A stretch of 64,000 nucleotides of DNA, taken from assembly GCA_001184405.1 (NCBI GenBank), contig LFMX01000009.1, forward strand, positions 1 through 64,000, written 5' to 3'. Origin of the DNA: Candidatus Burkholderia humilis. GTDB lineage: Bacteria > Pseudomonadota > Gammaproteobacteria > Burkholderiales > Burkholderiaceae. Numbering within the stretch: the first letter of the stretch is position 1; each line of letters starts with the position of its first letter. The notes beneath the pieces were generated by a model that saw only the letters and a list, made by a program, of their open reading frames with translations, had not been told where the DNA came from and did no database searches. The translations under genes were made by a program, and so were the position numbers. This document shows, one piece after another, positions 35,104 to 45,835 of this stretch.

Positions 35104-36374
35104 GCGCGCTTGGGCGTCGCTTCCCAGTTGATATCGACGCACAGCACTTGCAAGCCGTACGGCGTTTGCGCGGCGATCGACGCCGTTACGCACAAATGCG
35201 CCTCGTTGATCGACAAATACGGTGCCGTCAGATGCACGCGCCGCGGGGCGCGCAACGCTTCGATGAAATACGGCCGGCGCTCCCAGCTCGCGCCTTCCGA
35301 ATGCAGCAGCGGACTAAACCGCTTCGCGCGCTGCGATGTCCGCACCACCGGCACGACGTTATCGCCGATTTGCCGTCCGGCCTGATCGAGCAAGAAGCAG
35401 CGCGCGGTATCGGCGAGTTGGAGCAGTTCACTCGTCGCGATTCCGAGCGATTCGTCCTCCACCAGCTTCACCGATGCGCGTTCCAGCCCGCTCACATACG
35501 GCTCCAGACGCGTCGACTGCGCGCGTTCCCGCGCCGCGATCCGTTCGCGCGATGCAGCCGTCAGCGCATCCATCGCGCTGGCGGCGACTTCCTCGTGAAC
35601 GGCATCGACGCCGGGCTGCGCGAAATACGCGCCCTGCACGAAATCGACGTTGCATTCGAGCGCGATCAGCGCCTCGCGCTCGGTCGCGAGGCCGCCCATC
35701 AACACGAGTTGACCGGATTCATGCAGCAGCGACACGAGCCGCGGCAACACGCGCTCGATATGCGAATGTTCGGTGGCCTGCTGAAGAATGCAGCGATCGA
35801 GCGTCACGATATCCGGCCGCAATTGCCACACGCGATCGATATTCGAATGCTTCACGCCGAAACCATCGAGCGCGATCAGAAAGCCGGATTTACGCAATGA
35901 ATCGATGATGCCCGCAAAGCGCGTCGTCTTGCCGCCCGCCTGCTCGGGCACTTCCAGCACGACGCGCTGCGGCGGCAAACCAATGTCCTTAAGCGCGGAA
36001 ACGAGCGCATCGCCGTAACTGGTATCCATCAGCGCGGCGGGATGCAGGCTCAGAAAAAGCCACTCGTCGTGACTATCGAACGCGTTGAAGTTGCCCAGAT
36101 AAAGCGATTCCGCGAGCCGTCCGAGTTCGAGCAAATCGCCGCGCCGCGCGGCCTGCGTGAAAACTTCGGCCGATGGCACATGACGATGCGTGTCATCGCG
36201 CGCCCGCAACGACGCGTGATAGCCGATCGCTCGCCGGTGCGACACCGAAAACACCGGCTGAAACACGCTGAACACGGTGTATTCGCCATACAGCACGGTG
36301 CGACGCGAGCCATCGTCGCCGGCGATCGGGCGCGGTGGCTGGAAGCGGGGAGGATCGAGGTCAACCATGCTCAT
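35100..36374 (-). CDS. EAL-like domain protein, probably non-catalytic
   Basis: An intact protein; the start is taken at 36374 (SMVDLDPPRFQPPRP), with ATG at 36368 also possible. Residues about 40-280 have the EAL phosphodiesterase fold pattern (SVFQPVFSVSHRRAIGYHASLRA, VVLEVPE, GFLIALDGFG, PDIVTLDRCIL, GGLATEREALIAL). The signature E-A-L itself reads H-A-S-L, so a key metal-binding Glu is missing and c-di-GMP cleavage is unlikely; it may act as a binding or scaffold protein. The C-terminal 160 residues form a second, sensor-like region (RCFLLDQAGRQIGDNVVP, ...RRPYFIEALRAPRRVHLT). Confidence 0.8.
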   Translation of the reverse strand: MSMVDLDPPRFQPPRPIAGDDGSRRTVLYGEYTVFSVFQPVFSVSHRRAIGYHASLRARDDTHRHVPSAEVFTQAARRGDLLELGRLAESLYLGNFNAFDSHDEWLFLSLHPAALMDTSYGDALVSALKDIGLPPQRVVLEVPEQAGGKTTRFAGIIDSLRKSGFLIALDGFGVKHSNIDRVWQLRPDIVTLDRCILQQATEHSHIERVLPRLVSLLHESGQLVLMGGLATEREALIALECNVDFVQGAYFAQPGVDAVHEEVAASAMDALTAASRERIAARERAQSTRLEPYVSGLERASVKLVEDESLGIATSELLQLADTARCFLLDQAGRQIGDNVVPVVRTSQRAKRFSPLLHSEGASWERRPYFIEALRAPRRVHLTAPYLSINEAHLCVTASIAAQTPYGLQVLCVDINWEATPKRA

Positions 36375-36571
36375 GGTATCGATGCAAAAGCGCGTGAAAT
36401 TATCGAGATAGTTTACCGGAACACACTGGCGAAGGTTCATACAAAAAGCGTGCGAATTCAATGCAGATGCGGGTGAGCGCGCTTATTCGTGTGCGGATTC
36501 GAAGCGATCCGACGCGTCGGCGTATTCAAGCGGTGCCAGGCGCACTAACGCTGCGGCGCGCACTAAATCGC

Positions 36572-37999
36572 TCAATTCGCTTCCGACGGATCTGGCTTCC
36601 TCTTCACCGATCTGACTTCCGGCGCAAGCTGCCCGAAAATCCACGCCGTCGCCGCCGTGATGATGCCCACGCACAGGAACGTCGCGTGAAACGCCGGCAG
36701 CGAATTCGTCTCGGTGACGCGCGGCAGAATGCCGGTGAACGTCGACAGAATCGCGCCCGCGACGGTCACGCCGAGGCTCATCGACAGCATCTGCACGAGC
36801 GAAAAGAGGCTGTTGCCGCTGCTCGCGCCGCCGATGCCGAGGTCTTTCAGCGTGAGCGTGTTCATCGCGGTGAACTGCATCGAATTGACGGAGCCGAAGA
36901 TGGCCAACTGGACGAGCCGCAGCCACAGCGGCTGATCGGCGGTCATCAGGCCGAAGCTCGCCATCATCAGGCCGACGAGCACGGTGTTCACCACTAGCAC
37001 GCGCCGATAGCCATGTTTTTCGATGAGCCGCGTCACCAGCCGTTTGGACGCCATGCCGGCGGCGGCGACGGGCAGCATCATCATGCCGGCCTGAAATGCG
37101 GTGTAGCCGAGGTTCACTTGCAGCAAGAGCGGGATGAGATACAGCATCGCGCCGCTGCCGATGTGCGCGAACAGATTGCCCAGCAAGCCGACGCTGAAGG
37201 TATGGATCTTGAACAGATCAAGCGAGAAGATCGGCTGGGCGGCGCGCGTCGCGTGCAGGCCGTACGCGACGAAACAGCCGAAACTCAGCACGAGCAAGAC
37301 GATGACGATCGCATGTTGCAGGCCGAGATCGGCGAGGCCATCGAGCAAAATCGTCAGCGCGACCATGCCGACGGCGAGCAGCAAATAGCCCGCGAGATCG
37401 AAGCGCGCGGTCGCGGGATTCTGGTTATCCGGCATATACAAGTGCGTTGCGATACACCCGGCGATCCCCACCGGCACGTTGATTAGAAAGATCCAGTGCC
37501 ACGATGCGATCTGCACGAGCCAGCCGCCGAGCGTCGGTCCGATCAGCGGTCCGATGAGACCGGGAATCGCGACGAACGCGAGCGCCGATAAGTAGCGTTT
37601 GGCGGGAAACACACGCAGCACGGCGAGCCGTCCGACGAGCAGCAGCATCGCGCCGCCGATGCCCTGCACGACGCGAAACGCGACCAGCGCCGGCAGCGAC
37701 TGCGCCTTCGCGCACAGCAGCGAGCCGATCGTGAAGATGAGGATCGCGCTCATGAACACGCGCTTGGTGCCGAGCTTGTCCGCGAGCCATCCGGAGACGG
37801 TAATCGCCATCGTCAGCGAGTAGCCGATCACGACGCCCTGCATGCGCAGCGGCGCTTCGCCGAGGTTGCGGGCCATCGCGGGCAGCGCGGTGTTGACGAT
37901 CGTCGAGTCCAGCGTCTGCATGAAGAAGCCGGCGGCGACGATCCACAGCATGATGCTCAGCGAGCGATCCGTCGGCGCGGCTGCGGCGGTGTCGGTCAT
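36572..37999 (-). CDS. MFS multidrug transporter, MdtD-like
   Basis: An intact 475-residue, 14-helix DHA2 transporter. It begins with a short polar leader and SIMLWIVAAGFFMQTLDSTI, then motif A (WLADKLGTKRVF), VVQGIGGAMLLLVGRL and motif C-like GLIGPLIGPTLGGWL. The length and the opening helix fit MdtD. It exports drugs or metabolites by proton antiport. It lies 8 bp behind a GntR regulator gene on the same strand, so the two likely form an operon. Confidence 0.88.
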   Translation of the reverse strand: MTDTAAAAPTDRSLSIMLWIVAAGFFMQTLDSTIVNTALPAMARNLGEAPLRMQGVVIGYSLTMAITVSGWLADKLGTKRVFMSAILIFTIGSLLCAKAQSLPALVAFRVVQGIGGAMLLLVGRLAVLRVFPAKRYLSALAFVAIPGLIGPLIGPTLGGWLVQIASWHWIFLINVPVGIAGCIATHLYMPDNQNPATARFDLAGYLLLAVGMVALTILLDGLADLGLQHAIVIVLLVLSFGCFVAYGLHATRAAQPIFSLDLFKIHTFSVGLLGNLFAHIGSGAMLYLIPLLLQVNLGYTAFQAGMMMLPVAAAGMASKRLVTRLIEKHGYRRVLVVNTVLVGLMMASFGLMTADQPLWLRLVQLAIFGSVNSMQFTAMNTLTLKDLGIGGASSGNSLFSLVQMLSMSLGVTVAGAILSTFTGILPRVTETNSLPAFHATFLCVGIITAATAWIFGQLAPEVRSVKRKPDPSEAN

Positions 38000-38007
38000 T
38001 TGCGTAT

Positions 38008-38754
38008 TTATTTGCGTAGTTCCGCGACGAAATCGTAGTAATCGTTGCGGCAGTAGGTATCGGTGAGTTCGATCGCGCGCTGATCGGCCGTATAGCCGAC
38101 GCGCGTGATAAGCAGCAGCGCATCGTGCGGCGCGATGCCCATTTGCTGCGCGATTTCATCGCTCGCATTCACGGCGCGAAAGTGCTGCAGCGCGCGCACG
38201 ATGGAGAACCCGCGCGTATCGAGATAGCTGTAGAGCGAATCGCCGATGGATTGCGGATCGGGGATGCAGGACGCGGGGAATGTCGAGTTTTCGACGGCCA
38301 TCACGATGTCATCGGCCAGACGCAGGCGCTTGAGACGCGTGACGGTTGAGGCGGGCGAGAGTCCGAGCTGAATGACTTCCTCGCGATTGGCCGGTTCGAT
38401 GGTGCGCGATAGCCATTTGGACGAGTGCTTGAAGCCGCGCCGGCGCAGCATTTCCGAGAAGCTCGACAGACGCGAGAGCGGGTCTTCATAGCGCGGCGTG
38501 ATGAAGCTGCCCGCGCCTTGTTCGCGTCGAATCAGGCCTTGTTCGACGAGCAACGCGATCGCTTTTCGAGAGGTGATGCGCGAGACGCCGAGCGCATCCG
38601 AGAGCACGCGTTCGGAGGGCAGCGCTTCACCGGCGTTCCAGCGATTGTCGTGAATGGCGTCGGCGAGCTTGCGGGCGAGCTGAAGATAGAGCGGCGTGTC
38701 GCTTTCAGGGTCCGGGCGCAAGTCGCGCCAGCGATCTTCCGGAGTCGAGTTCAT
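38008..38754 (-). CDS. GntR/HutC-family transcriptional regulator
   Basis: An intact 248-residue protein from an ATG at 38754. The N-terminal winged helix (LYLQLARKLADAIHDNRWNAGEALPSER, split here as the family's opening, then LGVSRITSRKAIALLVEQGL) is followed by a UTRA ligand domain (RGFKHSSKWLSRTIEPANRE, VTRLKRLRLADDIVMAVENS, ELTDTYCRNDYYDFVAEL). UTRA regulators sense amino sugars or similar effectors. It probably controls itself and the downstream MdtD-like transporter. Confidence 0.88.
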   Translation of the reverse strand: MNSTPEDRWRDLRPDPESDTPLYLQLARKLADAIHDNRWNAGEALPSERVLSDALGVSRITSRKAIALLVEQGLIRREQGAGSFITPRYEDPLSRLSSFSEMLRRRGFKHSSKWLSRTIEPANREEVIQLGLSPASTVTRLKRLRLADDIVMAVENSTFPASCIPDPQSIGDSLYSYLDTRGFSIVRALQHFRAVNASDEIAQQMGIAPHDALLLITRVGYTADQRAIELTDTYCRNDYYDFVAELRK

Positions 38755-38913
38755 AAAGCGGACGCGAGTGGACTTAAACAGGGATTTTAAGACAAACACG
38801 CAAGTGGGGAGGGGCGCTGGCGCTTGAACGGGCGGTTTTCTTTTGGTTTTTTGGGGGGGCTGACGTGTGTACGGTTCTCTTTTCGTGCAAAGGGCTTCTG
38901 GTTTTTGTGCTTT

Positions 38914-40168
38914 TTATTCAGTAGCCGGTCCCCCAACCCCACGCGCCGCGCGCGCATAAAGCGCGATGGAAAGCGCAACAGCCGCCGTCGCGGCCAAAGC
39001 AGCAAACAGATAGACCGACCCATATCCAAACTCACCTGCCACATACCCGGCCAACGGCCCAGTAAGCCCAAGCGACAAATCCAAGAACACCGAATAAGCC
39101 GAAAGCGCCGCCCCCCGGCTAGCAGGCGGAACAAGCCCGACCGCCTCAACCCTCAGCGCAGGAAACACGAGCGCAAACCCGAACCCGGTCAACGCCGCAC
39201 CGGCAAGCGCCAAAGTAGGCTCGGCAGCAAGCCAAAGCAAACAGCCCGACGCATTCAAAAGAGAACGACACGATCGCCACCCGAAACCCGCCAAACGTCT
39301 TGATGGTGTTAGCAAAAAGCAACCGCGCCCCGATGAACATCGTGCCAAAAACGGTCAACGACAAAGCCGCATTCGGCCAGTTATGCGCGGCATAGAAGAG
39401 CGTGATGAACGTTGCAATCGACCCGAACCCGGCTGATCCAAGCGCCAACCCCAACCCATGCGGCAACACGCGAAAGAACACCGAGCGATACGACATCCGC
39501 TCGCCATGCACGATCGGCACGCTGTCCATGCGCGTCGCGAGCCAGTAGCCAAGTCCGCCGAGCGCGATCACGATCAGCCCGAGCGATGCGAACCCGATCG
39601 CGTGATCGATCGCCACGCCAAGCGGCGCGCCGATCGCCAGCGCCCCATACGTGGCGATGCCGTTCCACGAAATCACCTTCGCGTTATGCGTCACGCCCAC
39701 GTGCCCGATACCCCATGTAATCGATCCCGTTCCAACCCAGCTTTCGCCGAAGCCGAGCACGAGCCGCGCAACGACGAGCAACACGAGACTCACCGCATGC
39801 CACTGCGCCGCGAGCGCCGACATCAGCAGCACGCCGCTGATCGTGCAGGCAGCCAGCCCGTACAGAACCGTTTTCTTCGACCCGAGCGTGTCCGCGGTGC
39901 GTCCCGCGAGCGGGCGCGACAGCAGCGTGGCAGAGTACTGGACCCTGATCGCCGCGCCCGCCATCACCGATCCATAGCCGAGATCCGTGTGCACGAAACC
40001 CGGCAAAACCCCCAGCGGAATGCCGATCGTCAGATAACAGAGGAACGTGTACACCACGACCGACACGATGCGCAGCGTGATAGTAAAATCGCCTTGCGGC
40101 AGGTTGCGAGGCTCGGAGGATACAGGGGAAGTGCGGGGTTGATTTCGGCGCGAAAAAGTGATTGTCAC
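38914..40168 (-). pseudogene. MFS transporter (YhhS/arabinose-efflux-like), one frameshift
   Basis: A GTG at 40168 is a likely start. The 12-helix transporter follows the family well ([79 protein letters not shown]). At about 39262 the frame changes. The last four helices ([40 protein letters not shown]) lie in another frame ending at 38914. One indel, no missing segment. Confidence 0.85.
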
Positions 40169-40461
40169 ATATGTTGCGTCGCAACGTCGCACTGGTTTTG
40201 TAACCGGATGGGACAAATTGCCGGTCCGAACGACCAGACGGCATCGCGCAAAGCCTTGTCGGATAAGGCTTTGACGACATATCGGGTGAAGAATATGTCG
40301 TTCATGCAATGTCGCCTATGGGTTGTGGATTTTGGTGGTGATAGCTTTGAAACCATCGAGGCGGCAGGAACATTCTTAAAAGTCGCCCAAAACAGACAAG
40401 CCACCGGTTGCGCATCCCGCGCAACCAGCAAAAAGCTTCAGAACGCCCCAGAGACATCCCC

Positions 40462-41993
40462 ATGAATCAAACCGATCCGCTTCTATCACCGCAACGCGAT
40501 CCAGGAAGTCAGCGGCGCGTCGACGACGCGCACCGTCCTGCAATACCTGCGCGAAGACGCGCGCTGCACCGGCACCAAGGAAGGCTGCGCGGAAGGCGAC
40601 TGCGGCGCGTGCACGGTCGTCATCGGCGAGCCGGATAACAAGGGCGGCGTCGCGTTCAAGGCGGTCAACGCGTGCGTCCAGTTCCTGCCGACGCTCGATG
40701 GCCGCGCGCTGTTCACCGTCGAAGACCTGCGCCAGCCGGACGGCACGCTGCATCCGGTGCAACAGGCTTTGGTCGATTGCCACGGTTCGCAGTGGGGCTT
40801 CTGCACGCCCGGTTTTGCCATGTCGATGTTTGAGCTCTACGAAAAGCACGGTCATGCGACGACCGGTTGCGCTGGCAAGTGTGACAAGACCAAACCCTCG
40901 CGCCAGGAAATCAGCGATGCGCTTGACGGGCAATCTGTGCCGCTGCACGGGCTATCGGCCGATCATCGACACTGCGGAACAGATGTTCGATCACGCGCCG
41001 CTCGCGCCTTTGAATGTGCCCGCGCTCGCCCGCACGCTCGAGAGCCTGAAGCGCGACGACACGTTCCATTACGAGCACGCCGGCCGCAAATTCGATGCGC
41101 CGCGCACCGCGGAAGCGCTTGCATCGATCAAGCATGACAATCCGAACGTTCGCATTCTCGCGGGCAGCACCGACGTCGGTTTGTGGGTGACGAAGCAACT
41201 GCGCGATCTCGGCGATATCGTCTACGTCGGGCAAATCGAGTCGTTCAAGCAGGTCGAGACGACGGACGAGTGGATCGAGATCGGCGCGGGCGTGTCGGTC
41301 GATCGCGCGTATGACGAGATCGTGAAGCAGTATCCCGAACTCGAAGAGACGCGTCTGCGCTTCGCGTCGCTGCCGATTCGCAACGCGGGCACGCTCGGCG
41401 GCAACGTCGCGAACGGCTCGCCGATCGGTGATTCGATGCCCGGCCTCATCGCGCTGAACGCGCGCGTCGTGCTGCAAAGCGTGGATGGTTTGCGCGAAAT
41501 GGCGCTCGAAGATTTGTACATCACGTATCAGAAGAAGGACATGCGCGAGAACGAGTTCGTCGCGGCGATCCGCGTGCCGGCGCGCACCGGCAAGCTCGCA
41601 AAGCTGCAATTCCGTGCGTACAAGCTGAGCAAGCGCTTCGACTCCGATTCCGATATTTCCGCCGTGTACGCCGCGTTTTCCTTCATCCCCGATGGCGACA
41701 CGATCCGCGAGCCGCGGCTCGCATTCGGCGGCATGGCCGCGACGCTGAAACGTGCATCGCACGCGGAAAGCATTCTCGCCGATGCCCACTGGCACGAAGC
41801 CACGGTTCAAGCCGCGATGATCGCGCTCGGCAAGGACTATTAGCCGCTCACCGACATGCGCGCGAGCAGCGACTATCGCCTCGATACGGCAAAGAGCCTG
41901 TTGTACCGCTTCTGGCTGGAGACGCGTCCGCACAATCCGCTCGAAAAATCAAAGCTGGATGTGCGTGCAATCGAACTGGTCGAAGCGAAGTAA
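40462..41993 (+). pseudogene. xdhA: Xanthine dehydrogenase small subunit, two frameshifts and a nonsense codon
   Basis: The ATG at 40462 is followed within five codons by an indel; from 40475 the true frame runs (IRFYHRNAIQEVSGASTTRT). Both iron-sulfur motifs are present: CAEGDCGACT and, after another frame change near 40925, LTGNLCRCTGYRP. The FAD domain follows (ILAGSTDVGLWVTKQL, IRNAGTLGGNVANGSPIGD). At 41841-41843 a TAG interrupts the frame; it continues unchanged (PLTDMRASSDYRLDTAKSLL) to 41993, and Gln is expected at that point, so CAG to TAG is likely. XdhA carries electrons from the molybdenum subunit to NAD in purine degradation. Confidence 0.9.
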
Positions 41994-42005
41994 GGAAACA
42001 ACAAC

Positions 42006-44371
42006 ATGAATCAGCAAGCAGAAGCCTTTCTCGCCGAAGCCAAGTCGCTCGCGAACGAAGTCGACAATTTCAAGCAGGCCCACGTCTCGCGTCCGCATGA
42101 ATCGGCGCATCTGCACGTGGCCGGCCGCGCCACTTATACCGATGACATTCCGGTCGTCGCGGGCACGCTGCACGCCGCGCCCGGCACGAGCCCGAAGGCG
42201 CACGCGAAGATCGTGTCGATGAATTTCGATGCCGTGCGCGCGACGCCGGGAATATCGTCGCCGTCTTCACCGCCGACGATATTCCCGGCGTGAACGATTG
42301 CGGTCCGATCATCCACGACGATCCGGTGCTCGCGCAGGGTATTATGCAATTCGTCGGCCAGCCGATGTTCATCGTCGTCGCGACTTCGCACGATAGGGCA
42401 CGTCTTGCGGCACGCCGCGCGATCATCGAATTCGAAGATCTGGCGCCGGTGCTCACGCCCGCCGATGCGCGCAAGGCCGAGTCCTACGTGCTCAATCCGC
42501 TGAACTCTCGCGCGGCGATGCCGAAGGCCGCATGGCCAAAGCGACGCATCACGAACGCGGCGCGATGAAGCTCGGCGGCCAGGAACAGTTCTATCTCGAA
42601 GGACAGATTGCCTACGCCGTGCCGAAGGACGACGACGGCATGCACGTCTATTGTTCGACGCAGCACCCGACGGAAATGCAGCATCTCGTCGCACACGTGC
42701 TCAACGTGCATTCGCACAACGTGCTGGTCGAATGCCGTCGCATGGGCGGCGGATTCGGCGGCAAGGAATCGCAGTCGGGCATTTTCGCGTGCTGCGCCGC
42801 GCTCGCCGCGTGGAAGCTGTTGTGCCCGGTGAAGCTGCGTCCGGACCGCGACGACGACGTGATGATCACCGGCAAGCGCCACGACTTCATCTACGACTTC
42901 GAAGTCGGTTACGACGATGACGGCAAGATCGAAGGCGTATCCGTCGATATGACTTCGCGCTGCGGCTTTTCCGCGGATTTGTCCGACCCGGTGATGACGC
43001 GCGCCGTCTGCCACTTCGACAACGCGTATTGGCTCTCCGACGTAAAGATCGAAGGCTATTGTGGCAAGACGAACACGCAATCGAACACGGCGTTCCGCAG
43101 TTTCGGCGGACCGCAGGGCGCGTTCGCGATCGAATACATCATGGATAACGTGGCACGTTCGGTCGGAAAGGATTCGCTCGATGTGCGCCGCGCCAATCTG
43201 TACGGCAAGACGGAGAACAACAAGACGCCTTACGGCCAGACGGTCGAAGACAACGTCATTCATGAACTGATCGCCGAGCTGGAAGAGACGAGCGACTATC
43301 GCAAGCGCCGTGCGGCCATCGACGAATTCAACGCGAACAACGAGATTCTGAAAAAGGGTCTGGCGCTGACGCCGGTGAAGTTCGGCATCGCGTTCAACGT
43401 GACGCACTTCAATCAGGCGGGCGCGCTGGCTCATATCTATACCGATGGCTCGATGCTCGTGAATCACGGCGGCACCGAAATGGGCCAGGGTTTGAACACG
43501 AAGGTCGCGCAGGTTGTCGCGTATGAACTCGGCGTGAACTTCGAGCGCGTGCTCGTGACGGCCACCGACACGAGCAAGGTCGCCAATACGTCGGCGACGG
43601 CGGCATCGACGGGAACGGATTTGAACGGAAAGGCCGTGCAGGATGCCGCGCGCCAGTTGCGCGAGCGGCTCGCGAAGTTCGCGGCCGAGAAGTTCGGCGG
43701 CGGCTCGGTGGCGGCATCGGAGGTGCACTTTGCGAACGATTGCATCATCGTCGGCGAGGACGCGATTCCATTCGGCGAAGTCGTGCAAAAGGCGTATCTC
43801 GCGCGCATTCAGTTGTGGTCAGACGGCTTCTACGCGACGCCCAAGCTCTACTGGGATCAGGCGACGATGCAAGGCCGCCCGTTCTACTACTACTCGTACG
43901 GCGCGGCGGTGTCCGAAGTCGTGATCGATACGCTCACCGGCGAAATGCGCGTGCTGCGCGCGGATGCGCTGCATGACGTGGGCGCATCGCTGAATCCGGC
44001 GCTCGACAAAGGTCAGGGTCGAAGGCGCGTTCGTGCGGGGCATGGGCTGGCTGACGACGGAAGAACTCTGGTGGAACGACAAGGGCAAGCTGATGACGCA
44101 CGCGCCGTCCACGTACAAGATTCCGACGACCAACGACATGCCGGCCGACTTCCGCGTCGAGTTGTTCAAGAATCGCAATGTGGAGGACAGCATCCATCGG
44201 TCGAAGGCCGTGGGCGAGCCGCCGCTGCTGTTGCCGTTCTCGGTGTTCTTCGTCATTCGCGATGCCGTGTCCGCCGTCGGCGATCACAAGATCAATCCGC
44301 CGTTGAACGCGCCCGCGACGGCTGAAGAAATCCTGACAGCGGTCAATGCGGTGAGGAGCGCACGGTCATGA
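42006..44371 (+). pseudogene. xdhB: Xanthine dehydrogenase molybdenum-binding subunit, three frameshifts
   Basis: Starts at an ATG at 42006 with GGAAACAACAAC before it. The opening SRPHESAHLHVAGRATYTDD is normal. Frames change near 42245 (to VFTADDIPGVNDCGPIIHDD), near 42525 (to LGGQEQFYLEGQIAYAVPKD) and near 44015 (to RGMGWLTTEELWWNDKGKL), with the proper end at 44371. The long middle piece holds the molybdopterin-contact motifs RMGGGFGGKESQ, AFRSFGGPQG and GGTEMGQGLNTK. The final glutamate loop KAVGEPPLLLPFSVFF is present. All domains exist, but no single frame covers the enzyme. Confidence 0.92.
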
Positions 44372-44874
44372 TGCACGTCGTGCTGTTCGTCGCGGGCTAC
44401 GTTGGCCACGCGCTCGTGAAGGTGCTCGGCACGCTGCCGTGCGTCGTGCAATGGGTCGATGCGCGCGATGAACTCTTCCCCGACGAAGTCCCGGCGAATG
44501 TGCAGATCGAAGCGACGGATTTGCCCGATGCGATCGTCGATGAAGCGCCCGCCGGCGCGTATTTCATCGTGATGACGCACGATCATTCGCTGGACTTCTC
44601 GCTCACGTAACGCATCATGCTGCGCGATGACTTCGCGTACTTCGGGCTGATCGGCTCGAAGACCAAGCGCGTGAAGTTCGAGCGCCGGCTGATGGAGCGG
44701 GGCGTCGCGGCGGAGCGCTTGCCGGAGATCACGTGTCCGATCGGCGTGGAAGGCATCGTGGATAAGGCGCCGTGGTCGATCGCGATGGCGGTGACGGCGC
44801 AGTTGCTGCGCGTGAAGGAGATGACGGGGCGGTTGGGCGTGCCTGCGCTCAAACGGGTGCGGACGGCGGTTTGA
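44368..44874 (+). pseudogene. xdhC: XdhC maturation factor, N-terminal half deleted and ochre stop
   Basis: The ORF begins directly at the Rossmann half of XdhC (HVVLFVAGYVGHALVKVLG). The usual 100 or more residues with the Cys-containing MPT-binding part are absent, and the gene follows xdhB with a 4-bp overlap, so an internal deletion joined them. At 44608-44610 a TAA interrupts the frame, which goes on in phase with IMLRDDFAYFGLIGSKTKR and VGVEGIVDKAPWSIA-type sequence to 44874. Gln is usual at this site (CAA to TAA). XdhC inserts the sulfurated molybdenum cofactor into XdhB, so the pathway would fail even with repaired subunits. Confidence 0.85.
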
Positions 44875-44878
44875 GCGG

Positions 44879-45789
44879 TCAGCTCACGCCGTTTGCAGCG
44901 GCCCGAAACCTTCCGGGCGCGACGCCATACAATTCCTTGAACCGCTTCGAAAACGCCGCTTCGGACTGATAGCCCACATCCGCCGCCACGTCCGCGATGC
45001 TCTTCTTCGTGCGCGTGAGCATCGTGCTGGCGAGTTGCATGCGCACATGACTGAGCAGCGGGAGCGGCGAACTTTCCGAATGCGCCGAAAACGCGCGCAT
45101 GTAGGTGGTACGCGACATCGCGGCTTCTTTGGCGAGCATGTCGAGCGTCCACGGATCGGCGGGACGCTCGAGCATTGCGATCACCGACGCACCCAGCCGT
45201 CGATGCGCCAGCAACCCGAGCACGCCCGCCACCGATGGCTGACCGGCCAGCCACACGCGCAAGACCATCGTGAACAGCGCCGTCGATAAAGCCGTGACGC
45301 GCCGATCTGCGCTTCTTCCGCTTCACGCCGCATTGCGCCGATCAAGGGCTGCAAATACACCGCCGACGACTCCGACAACGACACGACATCGGGCAGCACG
45401 TCGATCAACAGCGCGCGCGGCGCATAGAGAAACCGTCCGCACAACAAATCGAGGCCCGCTGCGCGCTCGCCGCAATTGCTGCGCACGACGACCGTGCCAT
45501 TATGTTGCGATTGCATCGGCGCGGGTTTGGCGTTCGAGCCGTTCGCGGCTGAAATGCTGACGACGTGTGCATCGCCGCGCGGCAGAACGAAGATATCGCC
45601 CGATTTCAGTTCGAGCGGCGGCTGACCTTTGCGCGTTACGATGCACGCGCCATCGAGCACGACGTGATAGATCGCTTCGCCCGCCGGCGCGCGCGGATGA
45701 TCGAGTTCGAGCGGACTGCTCAGAAGACAACGGAGATCGAGCGCGCCGGAAAGGCCCGCAAGCTGAATCAGGCGATCGAGAGCGTCCAT
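44879..45789 (-). pseudogene. AraC-family regulator with cupin sensor, one frameshift
   Basis: The start at 45789 (DALDRLIQLAGLSGALDLRC) leads into a cupin_6-type effector domain (LELKSGDIFVLPRGDAHVVS, GRFLYAPRALLIDVLPDVV). Near 45285 the frame changes and the AraC domain follows (LDMLAKEAAMSRTTYMRAFS, then SIADVAADVGYQSEAAFSKRFKELYG) to 44879. Both halves are complete, separated by one indel. Such regulators often control dehydrogenases, MFS pumps or stress genes; it starts opposite a LysR gene cluster. Confidence 0.85.
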
Positions 45790-45835
45790 GAGCGAAGAGG
45801 AAAAACGGTGTCGCTCGATACTACCGAAAAGCGTG

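Noticed and set aside
42484-43788. A 434-codon minus-strand frame over xdhB
   Set aside because: It is antisense to molybdopterin-binding motifs of XdhB and has no recognisable domain.
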